In this document: piece by piece, positions 24,904-38,587 of the stretch
How positions within the stretch are numbered: position 1 is the first letter of the stretch
Layout of the letters: each line of letters starts with the position of its first letter
From: Podospora pseudoanserina
Taxonomy: Eukaryota > Ascomycota > Sordariomycetes > Sordariales > Podosporaceae
DNA: 64,000 nt
Assembly: GCF_035222485.1 (NCBI RefSeq)
Contig: NC_085923.1
Coordinates: 1,364,001 to 1,428,000, forward strand
Direction of reading: 5' to 3'
Made by a program: the position numbers and the translations under genes
The notes under the pieces: generated by a model
What the model was told of the DNA's origin: nothing
The model's input: only the letters and a program-made list of their open reading frames with translations
Database searches by the model: none

Positions 24904-26749
24904 CTATGATGGAGGTTTGTGTACAGGAGGCGGTGGCAAGATTCCCACAGGCTCATTTTCCGCAGAGACGACAATCGACGGTGAGTTGAAACCGCTTGGT
25001 TGAATAGTGAGGGACGATCCAGGCTTCGCTGATTGTGACGTCGTGTCGGCATCGTCGTTGTGGCGAGGGCTGGAGTCGTGAGAAGCTCTGTAGGAGGTTC
25101 CGTTGTTGAGATCCGGCCTAGACGGGCCTCCTGGCGAAATCTGCAACGATACAGGGTTTGGCGACAGAGCCCTCGATGACGATGGCGGGCTGGGCTTTGT
25201 GAAACCCGTGACGCTCCCTGTGAAACTGTTTGCTCTTGAGCGTCGACGTCCGCGCTCATCGTCTTCTGGACGAGTCACGTTGTATCTATCCTCAAGGTGC
25301 CTCAGATTCCGGTTCCGAATTTCTTCTCCTGGCGTAGTCGGATATTTGCTCGCCGCAACATCCTGGAACTCCGAATCGTCGAAGCTCTTGAGATCCGCGG
25401 TGCCGAGTAGGTGACCGATGGCGCTCAGTCCTTTTGCTATCTTGCTCCGGCCCGCATCGGGACGACGGGGTCCGTCCGATTTGTCTTCGCTGATACGCCT
25501 GGGTCCCGAATGGCTGATGCCAAGTCCGGTTTGTGCATCAAACTCGTCATGATGGTGCGAGCAGTTGCAGTGAGCTGAGGTAGGGTTCGCTGCAGCAACC
25601 ATGTCTTCTGCCAGTAGCATATAAAGCGAACCACAGGCAGCAAAGGCTGATGCCACAATCGGCGCCCATTGACCTGGCCAGAAATGTTAGTAATAAGACC
25701 GGTGAATTGGAATAAACAGTGGATGGAATAACGACTACATACCAACGTTGGCCATGGGTTCTGTTTGCCAATTGACTGGGCCGCTCCAGAAATTCAACTC
25801 CCCCACGACAAGAATTGCAATGACAGCTGCTCCGAACACCGGAATTTCCACGACGCTTAGAAACCCCCTGATGATATTGTTGACCTTATTCATCCTCTCA
25901 GGGGTAGCGCCGTTGGTTCCCGTTTCTGGCTGATCCAGATATGTCTCTCCAAACCGCTCTTGCCAGTTCACTTTAAGTATCTTGTCCCACATCGACACCA
26001 TCGAAAGGATGGCAGGAATGCAACAGGCGGCGCAGAATAGCGTGGCGGTGCCAAACGTCATGATGAAAGGCTCGGGAATAACATATATCTCGTCTGCCGA
26101 ACCTTGTCGCATCGGTGAGAAGGGCCCGTCTTCAATAGAGCATACCAAACCGCATAAACTTTCGCCGTAAATAAAAAGTGACTCGTCGGTATCACACGGC
26201 ACCGCCTCGGTCCGGAAGAACTCAACAGTCAAAGCCAACAGGCCAACGAGGATGATGCCTGCCCAAAGGAATATGGTATTCCGACCAGGGTTGTTGAAAT
26301 ATGTAGTTGACAGTCTAACCGTGATGGGGGCTGTTAGAATGCCAATAGAACAGAACTGGAAAGCGCCATATATGTCCATATCAACGGCGTTGGGAACATG
26401 CAATGCCGCCAAAGCTACTCCGTGGACTGCAGCAACGGCGGGGAAGATCAAGGCTGCGGCCAAGCAAGCATTTCGAAGCCATTCCGTCTTCCTAGCAAGC
26501 ACACAAGCTGCAACAAGAACATAGTATCTGAAAGGAGATGTAAGTGTTAGCACGGTATTCTGGTATAGTTGCCGAACAGACCATGTACAAGACTCTACTG
26601 CCAGGTCCATATTGACCAGAGACGGGCCATGAACACACCACCTTGGCGGGGGTGTTTACTGCAGCTGCAAGTGCTGGCAGCACAACGTCAGCGGTGCTAT
26701 TGCGGGCAACAAGGTCATAGGTGTGTGAAAGTGGCGGAAGCGCGGGCAT
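24904..26749 (-). CDS. Multi-pass membrane protein, fungal-specific
   Basis: Exons 26749-26589, 26527-25743 and 25673-24904 (GTACAT...TTTCAG and GTATGT...GGCCAG), 571 residues. The N-terminal luminal or extracellular part includes an N-glycosylation site and the block VCSWPVSGQYGPGSRVLYY. About seven hydrophobic spans follow, for example VLVAACVLARK, LAAALIFPAVAAVHGVALAA, TIFLWAGIILVGLLALTVEF, FIMTFGTATLFCAACCIPAI, EIPVFGAAVIAILVVGELNF and VASAFAACGSLYMLL. A His-rich loop (NCSHHHDEF) and a long Ser/Pro-rich cytosolic tail of about 200 residues end the protein. I recognise the family as widespread in ascomycetes but uncharacterised. Seven spans and a long tail recall receptor layout, which is only an analogy. 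Confidence 0.82.
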
Positions 26750-27633
26750 GTCCTTGCAGTGCCGGAAAAATAAGCTCGTCTAAGAGAAGCGAAACATCAA
26801 GGCAGATCAAGAGCGGCTGAAATGGCAGGAGATAGAATAAAAAGAAGACGCAAGATGATAGCGCCATCCGGGGAAACGTGTGCGCTTGTTATGCAGGTGG
26901 TGTTGACAAAGCCTCATGGTCGAAATGTCGGACTTGACTCCTTTAAGGACATCGGTGAATCAGAAGAGGAAGTCGGCAGCAGACAGGGCGGGGGAACAGG
27001 ATCGTGTGTGCCGCTGTCTCGGTGTGGTAGCACAATACAGCATCGCAGCGTCATATCGCGATGCGCCTGCTATTCCCGCAAAGCAGGGCTGTCTGGTTCC
27101 TCACGTGTCCTCATGCCAGTTTGGGCTTGTGCCTATGAGAGGACGAGCCAGTCAATATCTCCATGTGGCCGTTCCCGAAGATCACTGAATGAATGTACAT
27201 ATGGTATTGTGGGGGCTCGAGATAGTTGCTGGAAAGGATTGCCCCGCATGGTGGCTGTGCCTACATTAGCGTTCCTGGTCAATCGGTTCCCAATGTGGCA
27301 TTTGGCGATGCTTCCAGGTTGATTCTCGGTCTCTTTTGTGGACGGTGTCGGAAAAGACGAGGTCAAAAGCCACTAGGTGACTGGTAGTTGCAATCTCACA
27401 GGGCTAAGCCAGCGCCAAGCCGATTTCTAGCGGGCGAATAAAATATCAGCCACTCAACTTTCCACGTGCCTCCACTCTCCACCGCCCCGCAGACAAACCT
27501 CGACCCTGAGCCTCTTGCTATCACAAGATATGTTCGATATGTTCCTTGATCTTCTATGATTGATCCTGATCTTCTTTCTGCCATTTTGGCATGCCGCAAG
27601 TGTCGTGACCGTTGAACCCATTGCGCTGGCAAC
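26750..27633. promoter_or_regulatory. Divergent promoter region
   Basis: 880 bases between two divergent genes for membrane proteins. Open frames here (for example 26,822-27,322 plus) show no protein-like pattern. Both promoters must lie here; no specific site named. Confidence 0.5.
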
Positions 27634-29789
27634 ATGGCGACCACGACGGACTCGAGTAGCGGCAACCGTGACATCAGTGAATGGCGGTCAATTGTCACAC
27701 TCATTGTGTTCGTCATTACCAGTAAGTGTATATACCGTTCATAGTATTCTGGCAAGGGCACCAGCTAACTCAACTCTAAATAGATGTTGTGGTTCTATTT
27801 CCGTTTCATATTCCCTTCTGCATTCCTCGGTGGCTTTACAACGGTTTTCTAGGGGCGCTAAGCTCCATGCGCATCATCTCGCCCCGCAACAAGACTCAGG
27901 GGACAAGCTCACCATGGGTGCGGTTACGGTTCTCAATGAATATTGTGACGGCACCTGTGATTGCCGATCTTTTTCTGCTGGCCATAAAAGCCATCAGTGG
28001 CAAGGAGGTCAAGGATGGAACCGTTGGAGCGGACCATATCCACCCTATCGATATCATGGTCTTTTTCATCACCCTCGCCTATATCGCCATATCCATTGAC
28101 GCATCAGGGCTTATTCGATATCTGGCCTTCAGGGTGCTGCAATGGGGCGGGAAGGTCGGACATCGTCTGTTCTTCTACCTCTACCTCTTCTTTTTCGGCA
28201 TAGGCAGCTTTGTTGGCAACGATCCCATCATCTTGTCTGGGACAGCTTTCTTGGCCTACATGACGCGCGTTTCGAGCAACATTGTTCACCCTAGGGCCTG
28301 GATATATACTCAGTTTGCCGTGGCCAATATTGCCTCTGCTATCCTCGTGTCGTCCAATCCGACGAATTTGGTCTTGGCTGGCGCTTTCAAAATACGCTTC
28401 ATCGACTACACGGCCAATATGGTGGTCCCTGTGATCATCACAGCTATCGTGCTCTTCCCCTTCCTGCTGTATATCGTCTTCGCCAGCGAATCCCTGATCC
28501 CCGTTGAGATCAAAATGCACGAGCTTCCGGAAGATGCAAGGGGCAAAAAGCCAGTAAACCCCAACATTCCCAATGCGAGGGGAACGGCAGAACAACAGGA
28601 GGATGAGCCAGGGGAGCAAGGAAAACTTTTGTCTCTGGAAGAGATCATGAATCCTTTTCTTGACAAGCGTGGTGCGGGATTCGGGGCAGCCATCATGGCA
28701 TTGGCTCTGGTCTCAGTTTTGTCTCTTAATGCTGCGTCACAAAATCTTCCAGAGGGCGTTGTCCTGCAAGTATACTGGGTGACATTACCAGCGGCTTTCA
28801 TCATGCTCGTGTGGGACTTGGCATTTGGCTGGCTTCATCGCCATGAAACACGTGAGATTGCTCGGGAAGGTCGAAAACAAGTTGAAGAAGCAAAAGCGGA
28901 GCAGGCACGTCTTCAGAGGGAAGCACCGGAACTCGCCGCTTCCCAGGGAGGGGATCAAGTGGTAAGCGTCACTGGGAACGACGTTTCCGGCATTGGAAGT
29001 GATTCAGAAATCGTCAAATCCCAAAGCACTACAATCGATGAGAAGAAGGAAGCTTCTCTGGAGAAAGATACACCACCGACCGAAGCCGCGACCAAGACCA
29101 ACAATTCAGACCTACGAACACTTTCGTCAGTTGCCAGAGATGCTTACAGATGGTCACAAGAGACCTTCCCCACCGCTACCGCGGTTCTCTCTCACCTACC
29201 CTATGCGTTGATCCCTTTTGCATTTGCAATGTTCATTCTGGTTCAAGCGCTGGTCACGAAAGGTTGGGTAGAGGTCTTCGCCAAGGGATGGGATCACTGG
29301 GTGAACAAGACCGGAACAGTTGGTGCCATAGGAGGCATGGGCTTTCTCTCGGTCATTCTCTGCAACGTATGTGATTACCTGCTTAGCTGCAATTTCGCTT
29401 TGCTTTACTGACTTGAAATCCAACAGTTTTCGGGTACCAACATTGGAACTACCATCCTATTATCACGCATTATCCAATCATGGCTCAGGCTTCATGATGC
29501 CAGCGGGATTCCCATCAGTGAACGAACGTACTACGCTACGATCTACAGCATGGCCCTTGGCGTTAATTACGGGGCTTTCAGCACGGCCATCAGTGCCTCT
29601 CTTGCCGGGTTACTCTGGCGTGATATTCTAGCCAAGAAGCATATTCACGTCAGGCGACTTGACTTTGCGCGGGTAAATCTTCCGATCATTGCGATTGCCA
29701 TGAGTGTGGGCTGTGCCGTCCTGATTGGTGAGATTTACATTATCAGGAGTGACCGGCCTTTTGACATAGTACCAGTTCTTGAGGAGTAG
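27634..29789 (+). CDS. ArsB/NhaD-type (citrate transporter superfamily) anion permease
   Basis: Exons 27634-27721, 27784-29366 and 29427-29789 (GTAAGT...AATAG and GTATGT...AACAG), 677 residues. The short first exon (MATTTDSSSGNRDISEW) leads into the first span, and the second continues it in phase. The ion-transporter superfamily hallmark is clear: GIGSFVGNDPIILSGTAFLA followed by VANIASAILVSSNPTNLVLA, the re-entrant SNPTN-type motif, then further spans and a large charged cytosolic loop (residues about 330-440, Glu/Lys-rich) before the second half, which repeats the layout with CNFSGTNIGTTILLSRII. It probably moves an organic or inorganic anion (citrate, dicarboxylate or arsenite) across plasma or vacuolar membrane. 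No arsenate reductase or other arsenic gene is adjacent, so the substrate is open. Confidence 0.88.
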
Positions 29790-30218
29790 TATTACAGACA
29801 TTTGTATATTTGATAGATTAATAGTATTATTGTATTCGGTTGTTTACCTACCTAGCGTTGCTAGCCCTAGCGGTTATTGGGGGTAGTCACTTCGGCCCGT
29901 TCCCCATGCAGATGCAAGAGAATCAGGGAAACTGACTCAGCTAACCTGCAGCTCAACCCAATAAGAATTTCTTCTTTCAAGCCTACTCGCCATCGCATTC
30001 TAGTCGTTCTTTTCTTGATTAGGTGCCTCATCGGTTTCGAAGGGCTGCTTATCTCGCTCTTTCATGCACATCAGCCTCGCACTCGTGCTTATCGTCTCAC
30101 GAACCAGAAATATCTCACCACCTGACTCCCTTCACTCAGCATCTTCTTTCTACTAAAATATGTATCCGTCTCAATTGTACTGACTTGACAACCGCCCTAT
30201 ACAATCATCTCAGTCAAA
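29790..30218. other. Intergenic region
   Basis: About 430 bases: 3' flank of the permease gene (AT-rich, with ttgtttacctacctagc) and promoter/leader of the nucleoside hydrolase gene. No gene seen. Confidence 0.5.
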
Positions 30219-31503
30219 ATGTCCTGGCCCCGATACCCCTTTTTGTTTTTCGTCCTTGGCTTGCTATTGTTCCCTGGCTCTTCACTTCAGAACAGCAGCC
30301 CAAGATCAACCACCAGCCAACCAAAGATAATCCTCGACAACGACTGGAACCCCACCGCGTTCATCGCTTTCCTGCTCCCTTTATACTACAACTACACTGT
30401 CCTCGGCTTAGCCTCCGACACAGCCAACTCCTGGGCACTCCAAACCGGCCTTCACGCTCTCGCCTCTCTCGAGATTGCCTCTTTATCGTCTTGCATCCCT
30501 GTTTACAAGGGGTCTGACTACCCGCTTCTGCAAACAGCACATACCTTTCAAACCTATGAGTTCCTCCACGGTGAGCTACCGTGGAAGGGTGTCTTTGCGA
30601 AGGAGAACACCACCAATGAGAAATTGGGAAATGATCCTACCTCTGGTGACCCACGAAGAGTGGTGAAAGAAGCTTTTACTACCAAGGGGTATTATGGATA
30701 CCCCAATGTGAGCTTCGCCGAGGGCTCAGCAGCGGAGTTTATGGTCAAGGCCGTGAGGGAGAATCCAGGGCAGGTAAGCATATTCTCGGCAGGGGCCCTG
30801 ACGAATGTCGCGCTGGCGGTGAGGCTTGATGAGGACTTCGCGAAGAACACGGCTGGGTTGTATATCATGGGAGGGTATGTGGACAGGTTCATGGAGCAGG
30901 CTATAGGGGATGTGTTGAGGGCGGACTTGGTCTCGGATGTGAGTTAAGTGCTGAAACATGTTAGACTTAGACTTGACACTGACATGCTGCGGGTGGGGGA
31001 TAGATCAACTTTATCGTTGACCCTGAAGCAACCAAGATTGCGCTTACGGCCGACTTTCCGAATATCACGCTTGTGGCTAATTCTGCTAATGGGGTGATAC
31101 CGAATCAGGCGTTTCTTAATGAGTTGGTGGCGGTGAATGACAACCCTTTGAGTAGATTGGTCAGGGCGAACCAGCCTACTTATCTGCCGTTTTGGGATGA
31201 GACTGCCGCGGCTGTGATGGTAGATCGTAAGGCGGTTGTGTTGGATGAGGTGGAAGGTACGGTTTCCCAATCCGATTTTGGAAAGAACAAGGGTTTGCTG
31301 ATTCGGCGATAGTTTATGTTGATGTCGATACATCATACCACTCGCCCTTTTACGGGTATATCCGCCCGTACCAGGCAGCACTGATGCCGCCTGGGTTGAG
31401 AAAGGTCAAGTACATCAACGCGGTTAACAATACGAAGGTCGCCGAGATGATCAAGACTGTTGTTCAGTTTCCGCCAAAAGGCTGTGCCGATCTTCATGGA
31501 TGA
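30219..31503 (+). CDS. Secreted nucleoside hydrolase (inosine/uridine-preferring type)
   Basis: Exons 30219-30938, 31004-31256 and 31313-31503, 387 residues, both introns GT-AG with matching phases. A signal peptide (FLFFVLGLLLFPGSSLQ) is followed by the leading motif IILDNDWNPTAFIAFLLPLY, the fungal variant of the DxDxxxDD calcium-binding motif of nucleoside hydrolases: DND is kept but the trailing Asp pair is not. Later landmarks are VYKGSDYPLL, VSIFSAGALTNVALAVRLD, LYIMGGYVD and a C-terminal DTSYHSPFYGYIRPYQAAL. Several Asn-glycosylation sites fit export. The enzyme would release ribose from extracellular nucleosides; with part of the metal motif replaced, activity is not certain. The C-terminus is short after VVQFPPKG, so a late frameshift cannot be excluded. 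Confidence 0.85.
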
Positions 31504-31569
31504 GGGGCGGATAACCAGGCTTGAGGGATACTATAGTCAAGAACTTCATTAGCTCCACGATAACCCAAT

Positions 31570-32034
31570 GCATTAATTGGTAGCATTTTCCTTAATTTGT
31601 TCCATCCTGTTGACAATTTCTGTCGGGACAAGCACCAACTGGCCCCCACCTGTCGTCAGGCCAGCATCCAGAATATGGAAGGTCATCGATTGGGGGCTAA
31701 GGTTTGATAACCGCCAAACCCATCAATCAAACCTCTTTGCCTCTGGTAGCAATCTACAATTTTGTTTAAATGCGAATCGTCCAATTGGTGGTAACCGTGA
31801 ATAGGGACAGCGCTGCACCAGCCCGAACCTGCGCCCACAACAAGTGCGATGAGCATCAATATCCAATCCGAAGATTATAACAAGGTCTGGGTATTCCCCT
31901 TTAGAGTATAACCTAGTCAGAATATTGTTAGCTCTTGCAAGTTGCAAAGACGGGAGAACGACGAGAGCGAAATGATCATACTCGGCTAGAGAGCTCATCA
32001 GCATTTCAAAGGGCTCATCGTCCCTGGGAGGCGC
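31570..32034 (-). pseudogene. Host gene fragment at the left edge of the retroelement
   Basis: On the minus strand, protein-like pieces run from the edge of the LTR leftwards: RDDEPFEMLMSSLAEYDHFA, NILTRLYSKGEYPDLVIIFG, and in another frame MTFHILDAGLTTGGGQLVLV ending at a TAA near 31,570. The frame changes and there is no start, so this looks like the 3' remainder of a host gene cut by the retroelement. I do not recognise the family. It may be the other half of the fragment at 38,888-39,316, but nothing in the sequence proves that. Confidence 0.4.
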
Positions 32035-32278
32035 GCCCAACAACACCGCCGATACTACCGCAAGGAGGGGGTAACTGCACGTTGAGAACCTCTCATTCAA
32101 AGTGAGGCAGGCAAACAGAGGCATGGCGGTTATCAAAGGAAGGCCACTGGCCAGGAGGATATCGGAGGACTTGGCGATGGCCTGAGGCCAACAAGGGCAC
32201 ACGGCCACGCGAGGAAGGATAAAATACGCGTTTGGAAACACCAAGACTGTATCTCTTCTTCTTCTTTTCGGTATCACA
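32035..32278 (+). repeat. 5' LTR of the chromovirus
   Basis: Direct repeat of the element's right end; the two copies differ at about two places over the shared 244 bases. It ends in the typical CA (ggtatcaca). Confidence 0.9.
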
Positions 32279-35200
32279 GACTTCGAGGCCATTGAAGATT
32301 ATTAGCCTGAATTGAACCATGAGTTCCAAGCCCTGATATTACAGCCCTTGTCACATATAATCTTCAAACAATCGAAGACGACAAACAACACACTACAACA
32401 CCATACGCGCTATCACCACTTACCCCGCTTTCCTCCTTTGTTGATGTCCACCACATCATCATCAGCTCCACCCTCAGATATCGTTGAAGGCTTCGTTCCA
32501 CTACCTTGCAACCCTTGGGTTGACGACGACGAAGACTCGGACTTCACTACAGGAGAATACTCCTTCAACGCGTCGCCCATCCCGCGACCCTTCATTCCCG
32601 GCTACGCCGCTCATATTCCTCTCCCGACATCACCAGCCACGACGTCACCTACGCACGCGACCGCTCGAAATTTACAAGAACTCGACAACGCGTCTATCTC
32701 TACCTACAACATGTCGGACTATCGCTCCCCGTCAGCCGAGCCTATTCAGGTCAACGACCACATGGAGCTTACACTCTACTCGCCTCAGGACTTTGAAGCC
32801 ATTATGAGCGACCCCACCGATATCCAGCCTTTGCCTGGTGCTATTCATGATCCAGCACCCTGGATCGTCGAACTCCATCGCCGTATGAGCGAGACCTATG
32901 AGGGTGTACGACAACTTGCTCAACAGCAGCACAAAGACCGCATTGACGGCCAAGAGCTCGCACGCCTTAAGCAGCAGTACGAGCATATCCGCGTACAATA
33001 CACTATTTGCGCCAATATGGTCAAGCTCGGGGTCCAAGTTTCAGACCAGCAGATCCAGCACTTCCGGCAGCAAGTCGAAAACGCCAGTGCTACCTTCGCG
33101 GACGAGATCTGGGGAGCTATCGCGGTCATTACCCAAGATGAGCGCCAGCGGCAGCAGGCTATTGAGCAACTTCGGGAATCTGCTAAACGTCATCAAGCGG
33201 CTCTATTAACCCTCGAGAAGGAGATTACGTACCAGAAGAAGTTCAATAAGCAGGTCGAGATCTGGGCCCTCCAACGCGACCAACACATCGATGGACTTCT
33301 GGCGAAGAAATTCGTTGACCCCTCTACACTGGATGAACACGGCCGAACCGTCATAGAGCAGGTTAAAAAACTGACGGAAGAAGCCCTAGAGGAGTTCCGC
33401 ACGCAGCTAAAGCAGAACCCCGATGCCGACATCGACTCCGTTTGGCGTAGCCTTAGTCAACGAGCATCTACGCGACCATCGCAACCGTCGGTAGCAGTGC
33501 CATCGAAGGTATCATCCTCAACTCGGCGTGTGCGAGATCGCTTGACCACCCAGGCACTACAAGATGCCCAGGCACGCCGTACAGCTCGACAAGCCAATAT
33601 CCAGTTCGAGTCCTCTCGAGCCGGTCCCATGTACATGACGCCCACCCAACGGTGGGTGGAGGAGGAAGCCTCCCCCACGACGATTCGTCGCTACTAACGG
33701 GGAACCACCTTCGGACCCTGACGACTCGGACTCAGATGACTCCCACGAGGATCGCCAGGAGAGGCGACCACCCGCGGACGGAGCCGGAGGAGGACCACCT
33801 AGGGGACCTCCAGCCTCACGCAACCGCCCTCGATCACCCAGTCCCTCGGGCCGAGATGACCTCACTCGACTCATTCGTCAATTTTCTCAGGCACCAGTCC
33901 AAGTCAATCCGGTGCATATGGCAAAGCCCCCAGCCTACGATGGCAGAGATCTCTCCAAATTCAGGTCTTGGTGGCTCAAGGTGGAAGCATATATGGATTC
34001 CTACCCCACAGGGTTCCCCACCGACCAGGTCAGGATTAACTGGGTTGGGTCTCTGCTCACCGACAAAGCCCAGGTATGGCACCAACAGCGAGTCAGCCAA
34101 GTGCGAAGGCTAGGCTTGGTGGACGTCTGGAGCAATTACACCACCGCCATCAAAGAACGCTTCCGTGATACAGCTGAGAGGTACCGCAACGCCCGCAAGA
34201 TGCAAGAGCTCCGGTACCAAGGAGATATCTCGCAGTATTTGACCGAGCTCATGGACCTCAACGAGGTAGTCCAGTGGTCAGGAACCACGTTCCAGAGCCA
34301 TATCTCGAAGGCACTTCCGGACGAGATCACCAAACTGATCTACTCAAGACAGGGAGGCGTCCCGGAGACAGACGAGGACTTCCTCCACGCCATCCAGGAA
34401 GCTGGCCACATCTACGAGAATATGCTCACCAACCCTGGCATCTCAGTTGGCCACCGGGCGGGAAAAGACACGCCCACTTCGATCTCGGAGCGCTCGAAGT
34501 CGGGCCCTCCCCACCAAAGTCGCTCCCAACAACCGTCAAATCCATCCTCAAGAAGCAACAAGGCACCCTCCAAAGCACCAAGCGCCAGACCAGATCCAAA
34601 AGATATTAAATGGGCAACCACCAGGGAAGCCCTGGCAGGGATCTCGCAGGAAAACGTCGATAAGCATAAGAAGGACGGTTCTACCTGCTGGCGATGCGGT
34701 CGCAACAACCATCATACCCTCGCCTGCTTCGCAAGAAAGGATGTCTCCGGTAACGACCTTCCCACAGCTCCTCCCAAGGTAGCTGGAGTCAAGCGGAAGG
34801 CCGAGGAGAAAGAGAAAGAAAACGAATTAGCACCTCCAAAGAAAGTACGAATCGACGCTATTGGGGTACACATCGACGATGATGATGAACCACCGGTCTT
34901 CGAAGTACTTGACGACGACATGTCTGGCACTGAGACGGGTTTTCACTAGGCCGCCTGACCACGCCGACAGGATGTAATCGGCCTACTGGCGTCACCGTTG
35001 CAGGAGTCAAGCGCCCTCGCGAGGAGGATGAAGATGAACAACCACGACACCGGCCTAAGGTGGGGAACAGGCCTATCGTCAGCATGAGCATCATCGAAGG
35101 TACTAACGCGCGCCCTCGGGAACACCCGGTACGCGTTCTCTTGGATCCTGGCAGTGCCGTTCCCGTCTTATCGGAGGATGTGGCTACCCGCCTCGCGATC

Positions 35201-38200
35201 AAGACCTTCCGTCACCCTCCTGGGTTCTACCTTCAATCCTTTACTGGAGAAGGAGATGCCAGTAAGGAAGCATTGTACACCGATACTGTGGTGCTTAGGC
35301 ACTCAGAAGACCACTTCACCAAGTTGCAATTCGAAGTCAGCAAGCTCGACGCAGAATGCGATATCATCCTACCACACTGGTGGCTCCAAGAACACCAACC
35401 AGCTGGCTTCTACGACCAAGACCCTACGAAGATTGTATTTACCTCTCCCATATGCCGCGAACGATGCACTAGCCTATCGGTACTTGGGAAGGTCGGTAGG
35501 ATTATCTCCAGCGTGACCGACGATCGAAGCTCTATTCCTGAACGCTTCCGGGACCTGGCACCATTGGTCCCTCATGATATATCCAAAAGGCTACCTGATC
35601 ATAAGCCCTGGGACCACACGATCGACCTGATGGATGGCAAGACACCACCATGGGGGCCTATCTACGCCCTCAGCGGCAAAGAGCTCAAGTTCCTGCGCGC
35701 ATGGCTGGATGAGATGCTGGCCGAAGGCAAGATCAGGCCTTCCAAGTCCCCTTGCAGCGCTCCACTCTTTATGGTGGATAAAGACGCCTCCATCGAGAAG
35801 AAGGGAACGCATGAAGACGACCTTCGACCAGTGGTGGATTGGAGAGCACTTAATGGCATCACCATCCCCAACAGGTATCCTCTACCACTCATCAATGAGA
35901 GCTACAAGATCGTCTTGCCGGAGCCAAGTACTTCACCAAGATCGATCTTAAGAGTGGATTCAACCTCGTACGAATCAAGGAAGGAGATGAGTGGAAGACA
36001 GCCTTCCGCTGCCGCTATGGTCTTTTCGAGTTCACGGTCATGCATTTTGGGCTAATCAATGCCCCAGCCACCTTCCAAGCCATGGTCCATGGAGTCCTCA
36101 GTGACCTGATCGACATGGGGGTACTGGCGTACGTTGATGATATCCTCATATACGCCGAGACCATGGAGGAGCATGACCGACTCACGAAAGAAGTATTGCG
36201 GCGGTTGAAAGAGAATAACCTCACCATCTCAGCAAAGAAGTGTATGTGGGCTACAAGGCAGGTTGAGTACCTTGGGTATATCATCTCTGAGCATGGTATC
36301 TCTATGTCTAAGGAGAAGGTAGACTGCATCTTGAACTGGGAGAGACCTACCACACTCAAGGCCACCCAATCCTTCATCGGCTTCGCCAACTTCTATCGAC
36401 GCTTTATTAGGGGGTTCTCTGCCATTGCCCAAGCCCTCACGGCATCCCTAAAGCTCGACGCACGTCAGTGGAAGTGGACACAAGCCATGGAAATAGCATT
36501 CAACAGGCTCAAGGAGGCCTTTACCACTGCTCCCATCCTCGCTCACTTCGACCCAGCAAAGCTGGCGGTCCTGGAGACGGATGCGTCTGACTTCGCCCTG
36601 GGTGGAGTAATGTCCCAGAAGGGGGACGATGGCAAGCTCCACCCGGTTGCTTTCCACTCTAGAAAGCTCACCAAACCAGAGATGAACTATGAAGTACACG
36701 ACAAAGAGCTACTGGCTATAGTCGACTGCTTTGCAAGATGGCGGAGATACCTCGAAGGGGCAGAGCATCGCATCGAAGTGTACTCCGATCATCAGAACCT
36801 GGCATACTTCACCACAGCGAAGGTCTTAAATAGACGCCAGGCAAGGTGGGCGCAAGAGCTCGCCGCCTACAACTTCATTATCATGTATCGGCCTGACGAC
36901 GACTTAACGGCAAGGCCGACGTGCTCTCAAGACTCGATCAGTATCGGCCTGAGAAGGGGGGGGATGAGGACCACCATCACTTCGGTCCTAAAAAGAATCA
37001 CCACTTTTCACCGCCAAACGAAGGACCTTCTTTCCTGGTTTCTTCCGCAAGGCTCGCCAGTATACCAGTCGCCCCGGCGTGGAACAACGACTTCCTCGCC
37101 CGGGTCAAGACAGCTGCTAGCAGAGATACCGACTATACCAAGGATCTAGCAGTACCGCCTAAGAATGAGCACGAGGACCACGGTCTACTGTACCACAACA
37201 ACCTGTTGAGGATCCCTAGCGACCCAGCACTGCGAAAAGAGATCCTCGAATCTGAGCACGACTCCGTCGTCGCAGGCCACTTAGGCATGGACAGGACTAT
37301 CGACCTTATTCGACGCAACTTCTGGTGGCCAGGTATGGATCAGGAAGTTCGCGAGTACGTACGAGGATGTAGAGAATGTCAACAGAACAAGCACCCACGC
37401 CATGGCACCTTCGGGTTGCTCCAACCAATGGAGATTCCGTGGAAGCCGTGGAGAGCGATCTCTATGGGACTTTATTACGGATCTTCCACTATCCTCCGGG
37501 TGTGACTCGATCTGGGTCATCGTGGATATGTTCACCAAGATGGCACACTTCATCCCTCTACGTGTGGAAGCGAAGAAAACTGACGACCTGATCCGGATTT
37601 TCGCGCGCGAATACTGGCGACTCCACGGCGTGCCGGCAGATATCATCTCTGACCGCGATTCACGCTTCACCGCGCACCTTTGGAAGGACTTCCTGAAGCT
37701 CGTCGGCATCAATAGCCGTATGAGTACAGCCTTCCATCCTCAGACAGACGGACAGACAGAAATCGTGAACCAAGAATTAGAGATGTATCTCCGCGCCTTT
37801 GTCAACTACGAGATGGCTAACTGGAATGAATTACTTCCCATGGCAGAATTCGCGTACAATAACGCCCGTAAGGCACCAACAGGCATGTCGCCTTTCTTCG
37901 CCAACTACGGTTACCACCCTGCCTCCAATAACCCCTCGTCGAACACCACCGTTCACAACCCTTCGAGCCGGCTATACGCACACTGGATGACCCAAGTTCA
38001 CAAGGAAGCGCAGAATTCTCTGGAAGACACCCGCAAGCGCATGAAGCGGTGGGCAGACTCGAAGAGAAAAGAAGCACCTTTGTTTGAACAGGATCAGCTT
38101 GTGATGCTTAACGCCAGGCACATCAAGACCCGTCGACCCTCCAAAGCTGGATAAGAAGATGTTAGGCCCGTTCAAAATCCAGAAGGTGATCTCGCCTACC

Positions 38201-38587
38201 GCTGTCCGACTGACTCTCCCCAAGCACTGGCGAATCCACAATACCTTCCACGTCTCCCCATCGAGCCCTATCGCGCTGGCGGACAGGCACTGCCTGACCC
38301 AGACCAGGTCCTGCGAGAAGCTGAGCCGGTAGAGGCAGAAGACTATCAAGTGGAAAAGGATGGACTCGACCACGATGGGTGAAGAAGTTAAGTATCTGGT
38401 CAAGTGGGAAGGTTGGCCTCAAAGGAAACATTGGACGTGGGAACCTTTCGATCATTTCTACAGCGATGGAGCCAAGACAGCTTTACGAACCTTCCACGCT
38501 CAATACCCTGACAAGCCAAAGGACTCACGCCTGGAGGCATGAAGCCATCATCAGGCTCGAGGGCGAGCATGAGAAGGGGGGAGATGG

